Shown here: in pieces, positions 1 to 8,274 of the stretch
How positions within the stretch are numbered: position 1 is the stretch's first letter
Layout: each line of letters begins with the position of its first letter
NCBI GenBank assembly: GCA_021828925.1
Contig: JAJZCT010000003.1
Location: forward strand, 1-19,554
DNA length: 19,554 nucleotides
DNA from: Planctomycetota bacterium
Lineage (GTDB): Bacteria; Planctomycetota; Phycisphaerae; WQYP01
Reading direction: 5' to 3'
Notes under the pieces: model-generated
What the model saw: only the letters and a program-made list of their open reading frames with translations
What the model was told of the DNA's origin: nothing
Databases searched by the model: none
Translations under genes and position numbers: made by a program

Positions 1-85
1 TGGTGGCAACCGTCCGTCCGCCGGCATATATCGCTGAGACGCTGGCCGCGGCCAGCCCCAGGAACCTGCGACGGTTCAAGTCCAT
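1..85 (-). CDS. Tat-exported protein, N-terminal fragment (runs off left edge)
   Basis: Only the leader of this gene is in the window. Read on the minus strand from an ATG at 85, the frame gives MDLNRRRFLGLAAASVSAIY and then AGGRTVAT before the edge. This is a textbook twin-arginine leader: RRRFLG followed by a hydrophobic Ala/Leu/Val stretch. The mature protein is therefore probably folded and cofactor-loaded in the cytoplasm and then exported. The frame stays open upstream, with another ATG at 139 that would add 18 residues; I prefer 85 because the twin arginines then sit at residues 5-7, as in typical Tat leaders. No strong Shine-Dalgarno is seen for either start. The gene follows the beta-mannosidase-like remnant on the same strand, so a carbohydrate enzyme or oxidoreductase is plausible, but the function cannot be told from this piece. 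Confidence 0.6.
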   Translation of the reverse strand, partial: MDLNRRRFLGLAAASVSAIYAGGRTVAT

Positions 86-335
86 CGCAAGACCGACTGC
101 GTTGAGCGGTGCAGCACCAACGGCCCTATTATGCTGCATACTCACAAAGTACCTTTCATGCCGGTATGACAAAACTCCTGACTGCAGTTCCCGTTTCATT
201 GCGAAGTCAGTATCACAATTGCGATTGTAACAGAGAACTGCCACATAGGAATCCAATCACCGTTGCCGGCCTAATACTCCACCTATCGTTGGCATCCCAA
301 AGAAATGCCTGTTAAATTCGCCAGCCACCATAGAG

Positions 336-826
336 TTACCGGTGCGGATTGACAACGTCATGCACGCTGCGAACCTCAAGCCGCCGCTGAAAGTCCTCCA
401 ATGACATCCGCTCCGTCGGCCGCACTTCAATATCCATTTCTCTCCATGGTGCCAGATGGATAAAATTATCGGAGTATTTGGCATCCATGTCCTTCAAATG
501 CACCCATACCCATAGTGCCGGCTTACGGGCCTTTACCACCACTCGGAAAATACCATCCGCCACCTGTGACACCGTGTGTGAGAGTTCTGGCTCCAGCAAC
601 TGTAAGTCCTTGGGCGCAGCAAACCAATGACACGCTTCCCCTGGTGCACGCGCCAGAGAGAACCACCCAAGTTCTGCACCTCTACTTGAGACGGTGCTTT
701 AGCGGCAGCGCCGTCAGCTACGTCCGGGCCCGGCGCTATTATTGCCGAAGATGCTACAGCTAACGCACCGTGTAAAAATACGCGCCGTGATATCTGGTCG
801 ATTGGATCTGGCATATCTACCATCAT
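336..826 (-). pseudogene. Tat-leader plus beta-mannosidase-like C-terminal domain, frameshifted remnant
   Basis: The first part, from ATG 826 (GAGG six bases upstream; a decoy ATG lies at 832), encodes a Tat leader with ISRRVFLHGALAV and then about 35 residues ending GKRVIGLLRPR. The last part, in another frame from about 611 to the TAA at 336-338, reads KDLQLLEPELSHTV and continues through VWVHLKDMDAKYSDNF to HLAPWREMDIEV. That resembles the C-terminal Ig-like domain of GH2 beta-mannosidases, including the domain-entry motif RPKDL. Restoring one A in the short A run at 610-611 joins the two frames exactly as R-P-K-D-L-Q, so a single-base deletion or an assembly error explains the break. Even when repaired the product is only about 160 residues, whereas beta-mannosidases have about 800; the sugar-binding domain and the catalytic barrel are absent. 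I call it a deletion remnant, but a small secreted single-domain protein is possible. Confidence 0.6.
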
Positions 827-832
827 TGACAT

Positions 833-1239
833 CCTCGTAAATTACAAGCCAGCATTCGTCGGTATTTCCAGCCAAGAAACCGAGGCACCGGGTAAAGTAA
901 AAACAAATTCCGCGTCACTTTCCGTCCAAGGCAATTCAACGTGCATGGACAAGCCACAACACATTGATGAACATGGAGTATATTCCAACGACTTGGAGCT
1001 TCAAGACAAACTCGGACACTCTTGTACATTCTATGACCTTATTTGGGCGCTTCGGTAACATTCAACCCGATAATCATCAATATAATAAAGGCATTATTAC
1101 CAAGACACATTATTTATATTGTTACCGTATATTACATTTAGGCTCCGGAAACCGCCTGCCGGCGGTCGCGACGCTGCTTACAACACACATATATCTTGCA
1201 GATAACTGCTGCGCATTTCCAAAGTGCGGTACTGCGGCA
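833..1239. other. Intergenic region with operator-like repeats, no gene seen
   Basis: This stretch lies between the 3' end of the GH10 gene and the start of the beta-mannosidase remnant. No reading frame here has a recognisable product. The centre, about 1040-1140, is AT-rich and holds one good and two weaker copies of the GGTAAY-type element described separately. It therefore looks like the control region of the remnant gene. Confidence 0.55.
1111..1129 (-). promoter_or_regulatory. Operator-like element, copy 1
   Basis: On the gene strand this reads TACGGTAACAATATAAATA, matching the consensus TATGGTAAYGWTATAAGAA at most positions. Its core approximates the odd palindrome TATNGTWACNATA. It lies 285-303 bp upstream of the start at 826. 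Two weaker relatives lie nearby: TTGGTAATAATG near 1092-1103, and an opposite-facing GGTAACATT at 1054-1062. It is inferred to be a binding site of the GntR/LacI regulator; the sequence shows only the repeat. Confidence 0.5.
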
Positions 1240-2229
1240 CTAACGCGGGAATTTGGCCAAATACGTTTTCAGCCATACCATCGCCGGTCGAGCAGTACCG
1301 TTGCGGCGAATTAAATAGGTAAATGGCAGCCAGGTGTGGCCCTGTTTAAAATCCCAAAATGTCACACCCGCAACATGGGGATCATTCCAGAAAATTGGGA
1401 ATTGCGTTTTCATCTGCCACAATTGATTTTTATCACTTTTCCAATTCAGATCAAATTCGCTGATGTAAATCGGAAGTCCAAGTCGGTTGAGTCGATGCAG
1501 ATTCTCTCGAATCACTGTCGTTTTGGTATGTTCCAAAAAATGAGCCTGGCATCCAAAGCCATCGAGAAGATTCCGAGTTTGAAGCTTTTTAATCAGCTTG
1601 ATGTACCGCAGTGTCTCTTTGGGGTCATTGAGAATATTGTACTGATTAATCTGCAATTTAGCGTGAGGAAAATCCTTTCGCGCCAGGCGGTAGGCCCAGA
1701 GAACCCAACCCCATTTGGTTTTTCCACCAGGCAGACCAGCCCGGTATGCCGGGGGGTCATGCAGCGGTTCGTTAACTACATTAACAAATTGAAACCTTCC
1801 GTTATAGCGTGCTGCATATGCGGCAAACCACGCCCGTACCGCCGCCGCAGCGTTATGCTTATTGACCCATTGCGTCATAATTGAGGGCCACTGATGTTGG
1901 CCCCAGATCATGTTGTGCTGTTCCACAAGCAGATGCTTGCGCGCCGCCAATGTGTACATCGCATCGAGCGGCCCCCAGTTAAATTTTCCCTCATGATGTT
2001 CTACAAAACCCCAGTAGCCAACATATTCGGGCGTTACCTGTGTAAAGATCGTTCCAAATAGGGGCGAATCAAACCCGCTCCAACTGGTTCCGACAAATCG
2101 ATTGCCATACGGCCCGTTTGCAAACGCGGGGCTGGGTGTCACTACAAGGACAGCCATCAGCAGGCAAGACACGATCAACCTTGTCGCCCAGCTTCGCCGC
2201 AGTCCCCATGGTCGAATAGAGTGAATCAC
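1240..2229 (-). CDS. Secreted GH10 family endo-xylanase-like glycoside hydrolase
   Basis: GH10 enzymes cut internal beta-1,4 links in xylan with a retaining mechanism in a TIM barrel. Here a Sec signal peptide (about residues 1-38, ending SPAFA) is followed by a single GH10 barrel. The acid/base Glu is E154 in VVNEPLHD and the nucleophile Glu is E258 in IYISEFDL. Other family marks are VTPE (65-68), QHNMIWGQHQWP (104-115), INQYNIL (194-200), DGFGCQAHF (223-231) and GVTFWDFKQGHTWL (288-301). At 329 residues it is a single-domain enzyme with no binding module. It is oddly built around the sugar: the usual Asn and Lys of the ENxxK motif are Tyr69 and Tyr72, and the WHSQ motif is WGQH, so the substrate may not be plain xylan. 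The GTG start at 2229 has GGAG about 10 bases upstream. It follows the rhamnosidase gene by 130 bp. The family is sure; the substrate is not. Confidence 0.9.
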   Translation of the reverse strand: MIHSIRPWGLRRSWATRLIVSCLLMAVLVVTPSPAFANGPYGNRFVGTSWSGFDSPLFGTIFTQVTPEYVGYWGFVEHHEGKFNWGPLDAMYTLAARKHLLVEQHNMIWGQHQWPSIMTQWVNKHNAAAAVRAWFAAYAARYNGRFQFVNVVNEPLHDPPAYRAGLPGGKTKWGWVLWAYRLARKDFPHAKLQINQYNILNDPKETLRYIKLIKKLQTRNLLDGFGCQAHFLEHTKTTVIRENLHRLNRLGLPIYISEFDLNWKSDKNQLWQMKTQFPIFWNDPHVAGVTFWDFKQGHTWLPFTYLIRRNGTARPAMVWLKTYLAKFPR

Positions 2230-2359
2230 TGAAAATTACTCCAAAGTCGTTTGTGATGATAACACTGACATAGAATCCTGATCGCACAACCATGTTAAAA
2301 GCCCGCTGTCACATTCAAAACGTGCAGGTTCTAGACTTACGACTTAAATCGCGGGTCTC

Positions 2360-4822
2360 TCATCGGCTGCGGATTACCCATACACCAGGGTGGTCAAGTC
2401 GAATATAGCTGTGCCGCTGCCCGCGATTCAGGAGCTTGGCCGTTCTGCCGTTGATCGTCAGGGCACGGCTTGATAAGCCGATGGTTGCATTCACTTTCGG
2501 GGGAAGCGTAAGGCTTACGGATTCACCTGATCCCGTTTTGCTGACCCGCAGTACGATATTACCGTGTGGCGTGGGTACTGTCCCGCTTACCCAACTCAGA
2601 GTGCCGAGGTGCGGCACGATGGTCACGGTACCAAAGCCGCCACTGGTTGAATTTACGCCCAGTACATATTGTGTCAGCCAATTGGTAACACCACAGGACC
2701 AGCCGTGACACAGACTGACAAAATAGCCCGTCAACCAGTCGGCCTGAAGGTGTCTGTGAAAGTGATACTTGGGCCACGAGGGATCGTATCCCTCCCAAAA
2801 TGTGGTTGCTCCCTCGCGTATCATCCCTCCCCAATAAAGTTGTACAAAACGCAGGGCTTGATCCGTCCTTCCCAAACGTCCGAGCGCAAAGATGACGAAG
2901 TTGTTGTAATAGGGTGAGGCAATCTGTTTCCATGCTTCGCAATCCGGTCCGAGAATTCTGGCTTCGATGGCACGACGTTGTGCGGCATCGGCCACGCCGG
3001 AATCAATGGCCATGGCGTTGACCTGCCGCAAACTGCTATACGTTCCGGTTTTGGGATTTACCAGATACTTTCTGGCAGCTTGGATTATTTCGTTATCCCA
3101 ACGGGCCCAGTGGTGTGCGTCGGTATGATCCCCCATAGCGCGCAGTAAAAATACCGCTCTTCGCACAGCAAGGCATGTGTAGAGGTCTGTTGCGGCATCT
3201 GCTTCCGACGTGTTTGGGTTTCCATGCAACTTGCTGGCCCAATCGACGAAATTCAAGTGATTGTGGCTGTTATCGAATAGTTTTTTACTATTAAATGACT
3301 GCTTCATGTAGCGAAGCATTGAAATTAGAGCGGTGCGTTGCGACCGAATATAGCCTATGGCCCCCGAGTGCTTAAAGAAATCCGCTAAATCACAAATCCA
3401 GGCACAGGAATAACCCGGAATTCCATTGACATCGTTACTGGGCAACGCGGATGGAGGGTTACTTCCCTGCGCCTGACTTCGCAGGCGGCGCATGGTTTGC
3501 TCCATCAGAAAGTGATCTAGAAATACGTTGTTAATTACTTCACCAGAGATTTGCAAGTCGCCGGAGTACATCTGGCGATCGCGCTTGGGGGCATCCCAGA
3601 TGTCCTCCTGCATACACAGATGGGTTGTATAGGCCCCGGTATACCAAATTTTTGTCAGCAAGGGATCGGAACAATCAAATGCACCGCGATAGACAACGGG
3701 GTAATACTTGAAATCCAATCGGAGAAGATTGATATGAATTGGACCAGGCCCGTTAAAGCTGATGGTGGCGTAACGAAAGGCGCTGTAAGGTGTCGATTGA
3801 GTTTTGTCCGCGGTTAATTGCAGTTGATGGTAGCCCTGCCATGGGTGGTCCAATGCTTCTCCCCGAGATTCTCCCGTGCCGATGCTTACCATTCCTCCAG
3901 TACCTCGCACCTGGATTCGGCCTGCGACTTCCTGGCCAAAACTAAGCAGCAATTCCGGGGCAGCTCCTTTGTGCGTGGCGGATACAACGAGATTGATTTT
4001 ATGCGAAGGTGCCAGTAAGGACATGCCCCGATAGCCCGGCCGTAAGGATGCCTTGTTGGCGGAAGTTAGACACTGCGCCACGGTCGCCAGGCCATGAAAC
4101 ATTCCCTGACCATGCAACACTTCGATCCGTTGCGGTTGAAAATGGAGATGGTCTAGATATCCAACGGGCCAAGGCGACAGGGCGTAAAACCAAGGGCCAC
4201 CACCATAGCGACATTCGACAGTCGCATTGATCAGATTCGGAACATTCATATCTGTGCGCCACAGGTTATTTTGTGGTGCCTGAGAAAGCAATTTCCAAGT
4301 GCCATCGGATTGGATCAAGGTCCCGTTGCGATCCAGCAGCTCTAAAATTGCCCCCGCCGGGCCGCCGTCATTGGTGGCCCGCAAGGCAATAATATTCGTG
4401 CCGGCATGCAGGTACTGTTTCACCGGTACGTGGATTACATGGCTCCAATTCATCGCGCCGTAGTTATGGTGGGCCACCTCATGGCCATTGATATAGGCGG
4501 CAAAGTAATTGTCCGCAGTGACATACAGTACCGGCTTCGTTGGCACAGCGGCCAAGCGCAAAGTTTTTCTCAAATAGACACTTTGATGCGCACCAACTTT
4601 GCTGGCCCATATCCAGTCCGGGGATTTAGAATGCGACCGCTTGAGTTCAGTCGGCAGTGGCAGGCCATAGGTCGGGTCCAACGTTGGCACAAGGTGGCTT
4701 TGCGTGACGTGGCCAGGTGATTGGGCCGCCCAATTTACGGGAATATTTAGTGACACCAATGCAACACATATCGATACGGCACCCATCACTGTTTTGAAAT
4801 TCTTCCAAGATATTCGGGGCAT
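2360..4822 (-). CDS. Secreted GH78-type alpha-L-rhamnosidase
   Basis: It probably releases terminal alpha-L-rhamnose from polysaccharides such as rhamnogalacturonan or from glycosides, by inversion in an (alpha/alpha)6 barrel. From ATG 4822 it has 820 residues. A signal peptide (about 1-34) comes first, then a jelly-roll domain at about 70-165 with DNYFAAYINGHEV, like the sugar-binding domains of rhamnosidases, then beta domains, the barrel (about 380-720) and a C-terminal beta domain. The catalytic loop reads WDAPKRDRQMYSGDLQ: D410 and D422 match conserved acids, while the position that is Glu in many GH78 members is D415, as in the common DGxKRDR subgroup. The likely base is E677 in GATTFWEGYD; SLCHGWSCGVTNWL is another family mark. 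ATG 4822 is chosen because AAAGGTG lies about 7 bases before it; a TTG at 4843 is in frame but lacks such a site. It lies between the pseudopilin and GH10 genes. Confidence 0.88.
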   Translation of the reverse strand: MPRISWKNFKTVMGAVSICVALVSLNIPVNWAAQSPGHVTQSHLVPTLDPTYGLPLPTELKRSHSKSPDWIWASKVGAHQSVYLRKTLRLAAVPTKPVLYVTADNYFAAYINGHEVAHHNYGAMNWSHVIHVPVKQYLHAGTNIIALRATNDGGPAGAILELLDRNGTLIQSDGTWKLLSQAPQNNLWRTDMNVPNLINATVECRYGGGPWFYALSPWPVGYLDHLHFQPQRIEVLHGQGMFHGLATVAQCLTSANKASLRPGYRGMSLLAPSHKINLVVSATHKGAAPELLLSFGQEVAGRIQVRGTGGMVSIGTGESRGEALDHPWQGYHQLQLTADKTQSTPYSAFRYATISFNGPGPIHINLLRLDFKYYPVVYRGAFDCSDPLLTKIWYTGAYTTHLCMQEDIWDAPKRDRQMYSGDLQISGEVINNVFLDHFLMEQTMRRLRSQAQGSNPPSALPSNDVNGIPGYSCAWICDLADFFKHSGAIGYIRSQRTALISMLRYMKQSFNSKKLFDNSHNHLNFVDWASKLHGNPNTSEADAATDLYTCLAVRRAVFLLRAMGDHTDAHHWARWDNEIIQAARKYLVNPKTGTYSSLRQVNAMAIDSGVADAAQRRAIEARILGPDCEAWKQIASPYYNNFVIFALGRLGRTDQALRFVQLYWGGMIREGATTFWEGYDPSWPKYHFHRHLQADWLTGYFVSLCHGWSCGVTNWLTQYVLGVNSTSGGFGTVTIVPHLGTLSWVSGTVPTPHGNIVLRVSKTGSGESVSLTLPPKVNATIGLSSRALTINGRTAKLLNRGQRHSYIRLDHPGVWVIRSR

Positions 4823-5195
4823 AAAAAAACACCTTTCTTTCAATGGGTTCCTGATGTGATAGGGACTACATATTCTGCACTCAAAGATTGTATATGCAAT
4901 ACGAACCGCAGGCGAAACAGGGGCTCTTATTTTAGTTGTATCACTCCAGCCGCCCCGCAGCTAGCAAGTGGTCCGGCGGAACAAATAACTTATTTCATGG
5001 CGCCAGATAGCGCTTCCACGCAGGCACCACGCTGCGAGTGGCAACGATAGTGATGCGAACTGCACCGGTACGCAGTTACAACCCGCCGCCAGCGGCAACG
5101 CAGGCTATTGGCGTCATTGGTAATGTCTGCAACCGTTGCTCCGGCTGTATGCCAACACCGCCACTTCTTGCTGCGGGTCCGCGGTTGGCCTGCCC
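4823..5195. other. Leader region of the rhamnosidase gene; stem-loops only
   Basis: No gene is supported here. The region between the pseudopilin stop and the rhamnosidase start holds inverted repeats: AACTGC at 5058-5063 pairs with GCAGTT at 5072-5077, and a longer imperfect pair joins 5090-5100 to 5134-5147. None has a following U tract on the minus strand, so I do not call a terminator. A weak opposite-facing relative of the operator element, TTGGTAATG, lies at 5118-5126. Confidence 0.4.
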
Positions 5196-6128
5196 TTAAC
5201 GGTACCAATCGAACCCGAAGTTAACTTCCCCCGGCGAAAGCCGGGAAAGCGGCTTCCATTCTACAGAACCGTCGTTGTAGCCGATATTGGCGCCGTCGGG
5301 GTTAGTACCGTGAAAGTGGTTGGCGTATGGGCCGCTGGGCCAAGGACTGTTTAACGCCGGCTGCCAACTTCCATTTTGGGAGATAACCATATCGGTGATG
5401 AGGATGCTGCGACTATCCGTCGGAGACTGCGTATACAACCCGTCGGCCGGATTGTCGAGATTAAAGTTGGCGTCCACCGCGTCCGTAGCCGGGTTGGTCC
5501 AGGAGGTTGTCGGGTTGGTATACGGTGGCGCGAAATATGGATCAGTGTTGTTCCACCACCAAGCCGAACCATTGGGACGCTTGTACCAATAACAGTAGTC
5601 CGTGATCACAGAGAACCAATATGATCCGCCGAACGAAGAATATGCGTTCCCAAGTTCGGTCGGCCAGTTCGCGGTTGATGACCAGTTATCGAGCTTTGCG
5701 ACATACGTGATCGTGGTGGGAAGATAGCCCACGGCATTACTCGCAAAATAGGAGGCCATGCTCGGTGCAGGGTCGGTGCAATACATGGCGGTTGGGGCAG
5801 TTATAGTTCCGGTTGTGTATAACGCACCAAGCCCCCAAGAGCCGGTTCCATAACCAAGCCCTCCCATCGGATAGAGCGTTTCTTGGTCAGCGGGATATTG
5901 TCCCCGTTGATCCTGGCCATACTCAACAACTCCTTGCAAGAGTGATCTAATATTAGCCGCGCAGGTTGTCTGCATTGCAACTATTCTCGCGTTGGCAAGT
6001 GCCGGCAGAAGCAGTGCAATAAGCACGGCAATAATTGATATTACTACCAGCAACTCGATAAGCGTAAAACCGTGCGGCGATTTTTTCCGCCGCTTGCTTG
6101 GAAGAGAATGGTCTTTCATGACAAACAT
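5196..6128 (-). CDS. Pseudopilin-like secreted protein (type II secretion-like N-terminus, H-x-DG-like tail)
   Basis: The N-terminus is a classic prepilin leader: a basic stretch KRRKKSPHG, then [21 protein letters not shown] prepilin peptidase should cut after G20 and methylate F21, with the conserved Glu at mature position 5 (E25). The long hydrophobic helix would place the protein in a pilus-like fibre or the inner membrane. The 280-residue remainder is very rich in Trp, Tyr, Asn and Pro, and ends with [20 protein letters not shown], a variant of the H-X9-DG tail found in the large family of Planctomycete and Verrucomicrobia pseudopilins. The ATG at 6128 has AAGAGGT 6-8 bases upstream. It starts about 95 bp after the LamG-like gene and precedes the rhamnosidase gene, so it may assemble or present the sugar-acting proteins. 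The exact role is unknown. Confidence 0.85.
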   Translation of the reverse strand: MFVMKDHSLPSKRRKKSPHGFTLIELLVVISIIAVLIALLLPALANARIVAMQTTCAANIRSLLQGVVEYGQDQRGQYPADQETLYPMGGLGYGTGSWGLGALYTTGTITAPTAMYCTDPAPSMASYFASNAVGYLPTTITYVAKLDNWSSTANWPTELGNAYSSFGGSYWFSVITDYCYWYKRPNGSAWWWNNTDPYFAPPYTNPTTSWTNPATDAVDANFNLDNPADGLYTQSPTDSRSILITDMVISQNGSWQPALNSPWPSGPYANHFHGTNPDGANIGYNDGSVEWKPLSRLSPGEVNFGFDWYR

Positions 6129-6154
6129 TGTCGTACCTCTTAAATAAAGTTAAC

Positions 6155-6191
6155 GGGAGAGAAAGCGGAGCCATAAAGCCCCGCTCTCTCC
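6155..6191 (-). terminator. Stem-loop between LamG and pseudopilin genes
   Basis: GGAGAG and AGCGG (6156-6168) can pair with CCGCTCTCTCC (6181-6191), giving about 11 base pairs with a two-base bulge. On the minus strand it lies just after the LamG-like gene and about 25 bp before the pseudopilin start. No continuous U run follows, only TTAACTTTATTT. It could be a weak terminator or an RNA-processing site that sets the ratio of the two proteins. Confidence 0.4.
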
Positions 6192-6222
6192 AAAACTCAA
6201 CAGTTCATTCCCAAGCCGCCAT

Positions 6223-7074
6223 TCAGGCACCGACCTTCCGTCTTTTGCAAACGAGCAGCAGGCCCATCCCGCCGGTCAGCAGTATCAGCGGGGCGGGTTC
6301 GGGAACAGGGGTAACGTAGGCGTTGATGAATTGCTGTTCCACCGCCTGCCGTTGCGCATCGGTTAAGGCGCCTGCGTACACCTGTATCTCCGCGATGTTT
6401 CCTATGAAATTACCGTCTTGTGAGCTGGCTCCAATCACACCGGTGACAGGCCCGGATGACCATGCACCACACGTTCCGTCGGCACTTCCATTAAGGCGGA
6501 AGGTGCCCCCTGAACCATCCACAGCCACATTTATATTGCTCCACGAATTTAAGGACAAGGCCGTGTTGGATGTTCCCTCATCAACAAAACCAGCCGAAAC
6601 CACATCTTGTTTAGCACCGTTGAGCCGATATTCAAATGCACCGCCTAAATTGGGGTTATTGGGAGCGATACCAAGGATGACGTTGCTCGCGGAGAACGTC
6701 GTTGGATCGAGAAACGCCAAGGCCGTAAAGCCCGTGCTTGTTGACAGGCCGGTGGTGATGTTCAGTGACTGACTGCCGTTAAATGTGACCGCCGCCGAGC
6801 CGTTGGGCGTGGCGTTCAAGGCCAATGTGGGTGCACTGCTTCCAGGCGTTTGTGTGGCATTATCGCCGTTGCCGGACGAATCAGTCCATACGCCCGTTGT
6901 GGCGTTGTAATTAGCTGCCGCGTAATCCACCATCGGCGTTGGCAGCGAAACCGTTGTTGCATTGGCCGCTGTGGATCCTAAGACCATCGCCCCGCCAACT
7001 GCAACTGCGAGGGCCGAACGGCAAGCGCTTTTTGCTTGAGCAAGAGTTATCAATCGTGATTTTGCAATAGACAT
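6223..7074 (-). CDS. LamG/concanavalin-like protein with PEP-CTERM sorting tail
   Basis: From ATG 7074 it encodes 283 residues. A signal peptide (about 1-40, hydrophobic stretch LAVAVGGAMVLGSTAANA) is followed by a concanavalin-like jelly roll of the LamG type (about 45-245). Typical marks are WTDSSGNGDNATQ, the SWSNINVAVDG strand and GNIAEIQVYAGALTDAQRQ near its end. The C-terminus has VPEPAP (about 257-262), a hydrophobic helix and a basic end CKRRK, which is the PEP-CTERM signal read by exosortase. The protein should therefore be moved to the outer surface and may bind polysaccharide. Start choice: ATGs at 7080 and 7074 are both in frame, but GGAG is about 7 bases before 7074 and almost touches 7080. 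It heads the probable unit with the pseudopilin gene. Upstream are 1.2 kb without a gene and two operator-like elements. No catalytic residues are recognisable. Confidence 0.85.
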   Translation of the reverse strand: MSIAKSRLITLAQAKSACRSALAVAVGGAMVLGSTAANATTVSLPTPMVDYAAANYNATTGVWTDSSGNGDNATQTPGSSAPTLALNATPNGSAAVTFNGSQSLNITTGLSTSTGFTALAFLDPTTFSASNVILGIAPNNPNLGGAFEYRLNGAKQDVVSAGFVDEGTSNTALSLNSWSNINVAVDGSGGTFRLNGSADGTCGAWSSGPVTGVIGASSQDGNFIGNIAEIQVYAGALTDAQRQAVEQQFINAYVTPVPEPAPLILLTGGMGLLLVCKRRKVGA

Positions 7075-7412
7075 AGACATTCTCCTCTTATTCCACCCTC
7101 GCGGGCGGATGACACGGATAGCGGCAGTCACGAAAGTGGCCGCCGATTTCTTTCCATCGCCTGACGGAAAGGATAGATTCCGCAATCCCCGGATTCACAA
7201 TAAATCCAAAAAAGTGAATTGCGAACATTTCTGGCTGGGCCATTGCCAATCTTTAGACGCCTTCCTCGGCCCGAACCACGTCCCCTAAGTACTTGACGCC
7301 ATATTTTTTTACAACATCCGGATCGATATGTTTTTTCGAATCCGAATCGCATTTGACAATATGAACTATACGCCGGTATCAACCGACTTCAAAGAAAACT
7401 GGGGCGATCCCT

Positions 7413-7431
7413 CATATTACATTACCATATC
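7413..7431 (-). promoter_or_regulatory. Operator-like element, copy 2
   Basis: On the gene strand this reads GATATGGTAATGTAATATG. It shares the TATGGTAATG core with the copy at 9985-10003 and lies 339-357 bp upstream of the LamG start at 7074. It is inferred to be a regulator site from the repetition alone. Confidence 0.5.
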
Positions 7432-7500
7432 CTGCCGACAATATATCTCCAGTTGCACGCTCATAAGCATTAATATAGGCAAAATGGTGTAGTCCGCTAT

Positions 7501-7519
7501 TTCTTATATCGTTACCATA
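7501..7519 (-). promoter_or_regulatory. Operator-like element, copy 3 (strong)
   Basis: On the gene strand this reads TATGGTAACGATATAAGAA. It differs from the copy at 9985-10003 at only two of 19 positions. The core TATGGTAACGATA is a 13-bp palindrome apart from one G/C pair and the central base. It lies 427-445 bp upstream of the LamG start. This spacing implies a distant promoter or a long leader. Confidence 0.6.
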
Positions 7520-8274
7520 TTTTTTGTCGGCTTGTTTGTGCACGGACACAGTTAGAAGCAAGCGATAAGGCGTGCTGGCGGTCTATTCGACAGTCGGCAC
7601 CGCACAACATTGCGTCGATCTCTTTGTACCGGCCATTCGTTCGCCGGGTGAATTGACGGCCACCAGACAGACAACTGAACTTCCATTGGTCGGGGGCTTC
7701 GTTAAGTGCCGTTGCGTATTGCAGCGAGCACGCCCATAGATTTCACCTAACGCGTACATTGGCCGCGCCATATGGCCCAACCCGTTGACTTGATCCCCAT
7801 GCCCAAATCATGGTCGCGTTGCCAATCGACCGTTAATCTTGCCAAGACATCATGCTTTCGCAAAGCGCGGTGGAAATCCGTCGCATTCCGAGGCGGTACA
7901 GCGGCGCCATTATCTGCGTAGTTTATGAATGCCGCCAAAGTGCACGAGGAAACAAACTGTTGCCCGGGCAACTGCTCTGAAAATTGGCCGCGCCTTCGCG
8001 ACATCGAAATAATACGGCCTTTTTTCATCCTGCGCAGGTGAGGCTTGGCATCATGGGAGCCTACTGCCGAAAATCAAATAGGAATGTTTCCCAGGAGGTA
8101 CCCGGCGCAAAATCAACGGCAAACATAATATCCAAGCGCAGTCCGCTACGGGCACATCTTAGGCAATACCTCCCCGGTGACTGCTTTGTCATGCCGCAGC
8201 TACCTGACGGGACGCGCATTTGCTTTACACCGGTGCTTACCACACCACGGGCTATTTGCGGGACAAGTCTATCA

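Larger units (their letters stand above)
7075..8274. other. 1.2-kb intergenic region, no convincing gene
   Basis: This is the longest gap in the window, between the SGNH gene and the LamG gene. On the minus strand, short open frames at 7747-8028 and 8061-8387 have no recognisable product, and a stop-bounded frame of about 40 codons ending at 7253 (it contains KKYGVKYLGDVVRAEEGV) has no good start. The region holds two operator-like elements, at 7413-7431 and 7501-7519. I read it as a control region, possibly with decayed coding sequence. Confidence 0.45.

Noticed and set aside
823..1029. Minus-strand frame of 68 codons overlapping the start of the remnant gene
   Set aside because: It crosses the operator-like region, overlaps the start and ribosome site of the remnant gene, and has no recognisable product.
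1223..1241. Hairpin AGTGC/GCACT at the GH10 stop codon as a terminator
   Set aside because: The stem is short, it overlaps the stop codon and only two T follow.
1336..1884. Plus-strand frame of 182 codons
   Set aside because: It is fully antisense to the GH10 gene, whose catalytic motifs are clear.
4990..5208. Minus-strand frame of 72 codons after the pseudopilin gene
   Set aside because: It overlaps the pseudopilin end in another frame, is very rich in Arg and Cys, and covers inverted repeats; it looks non-coding.
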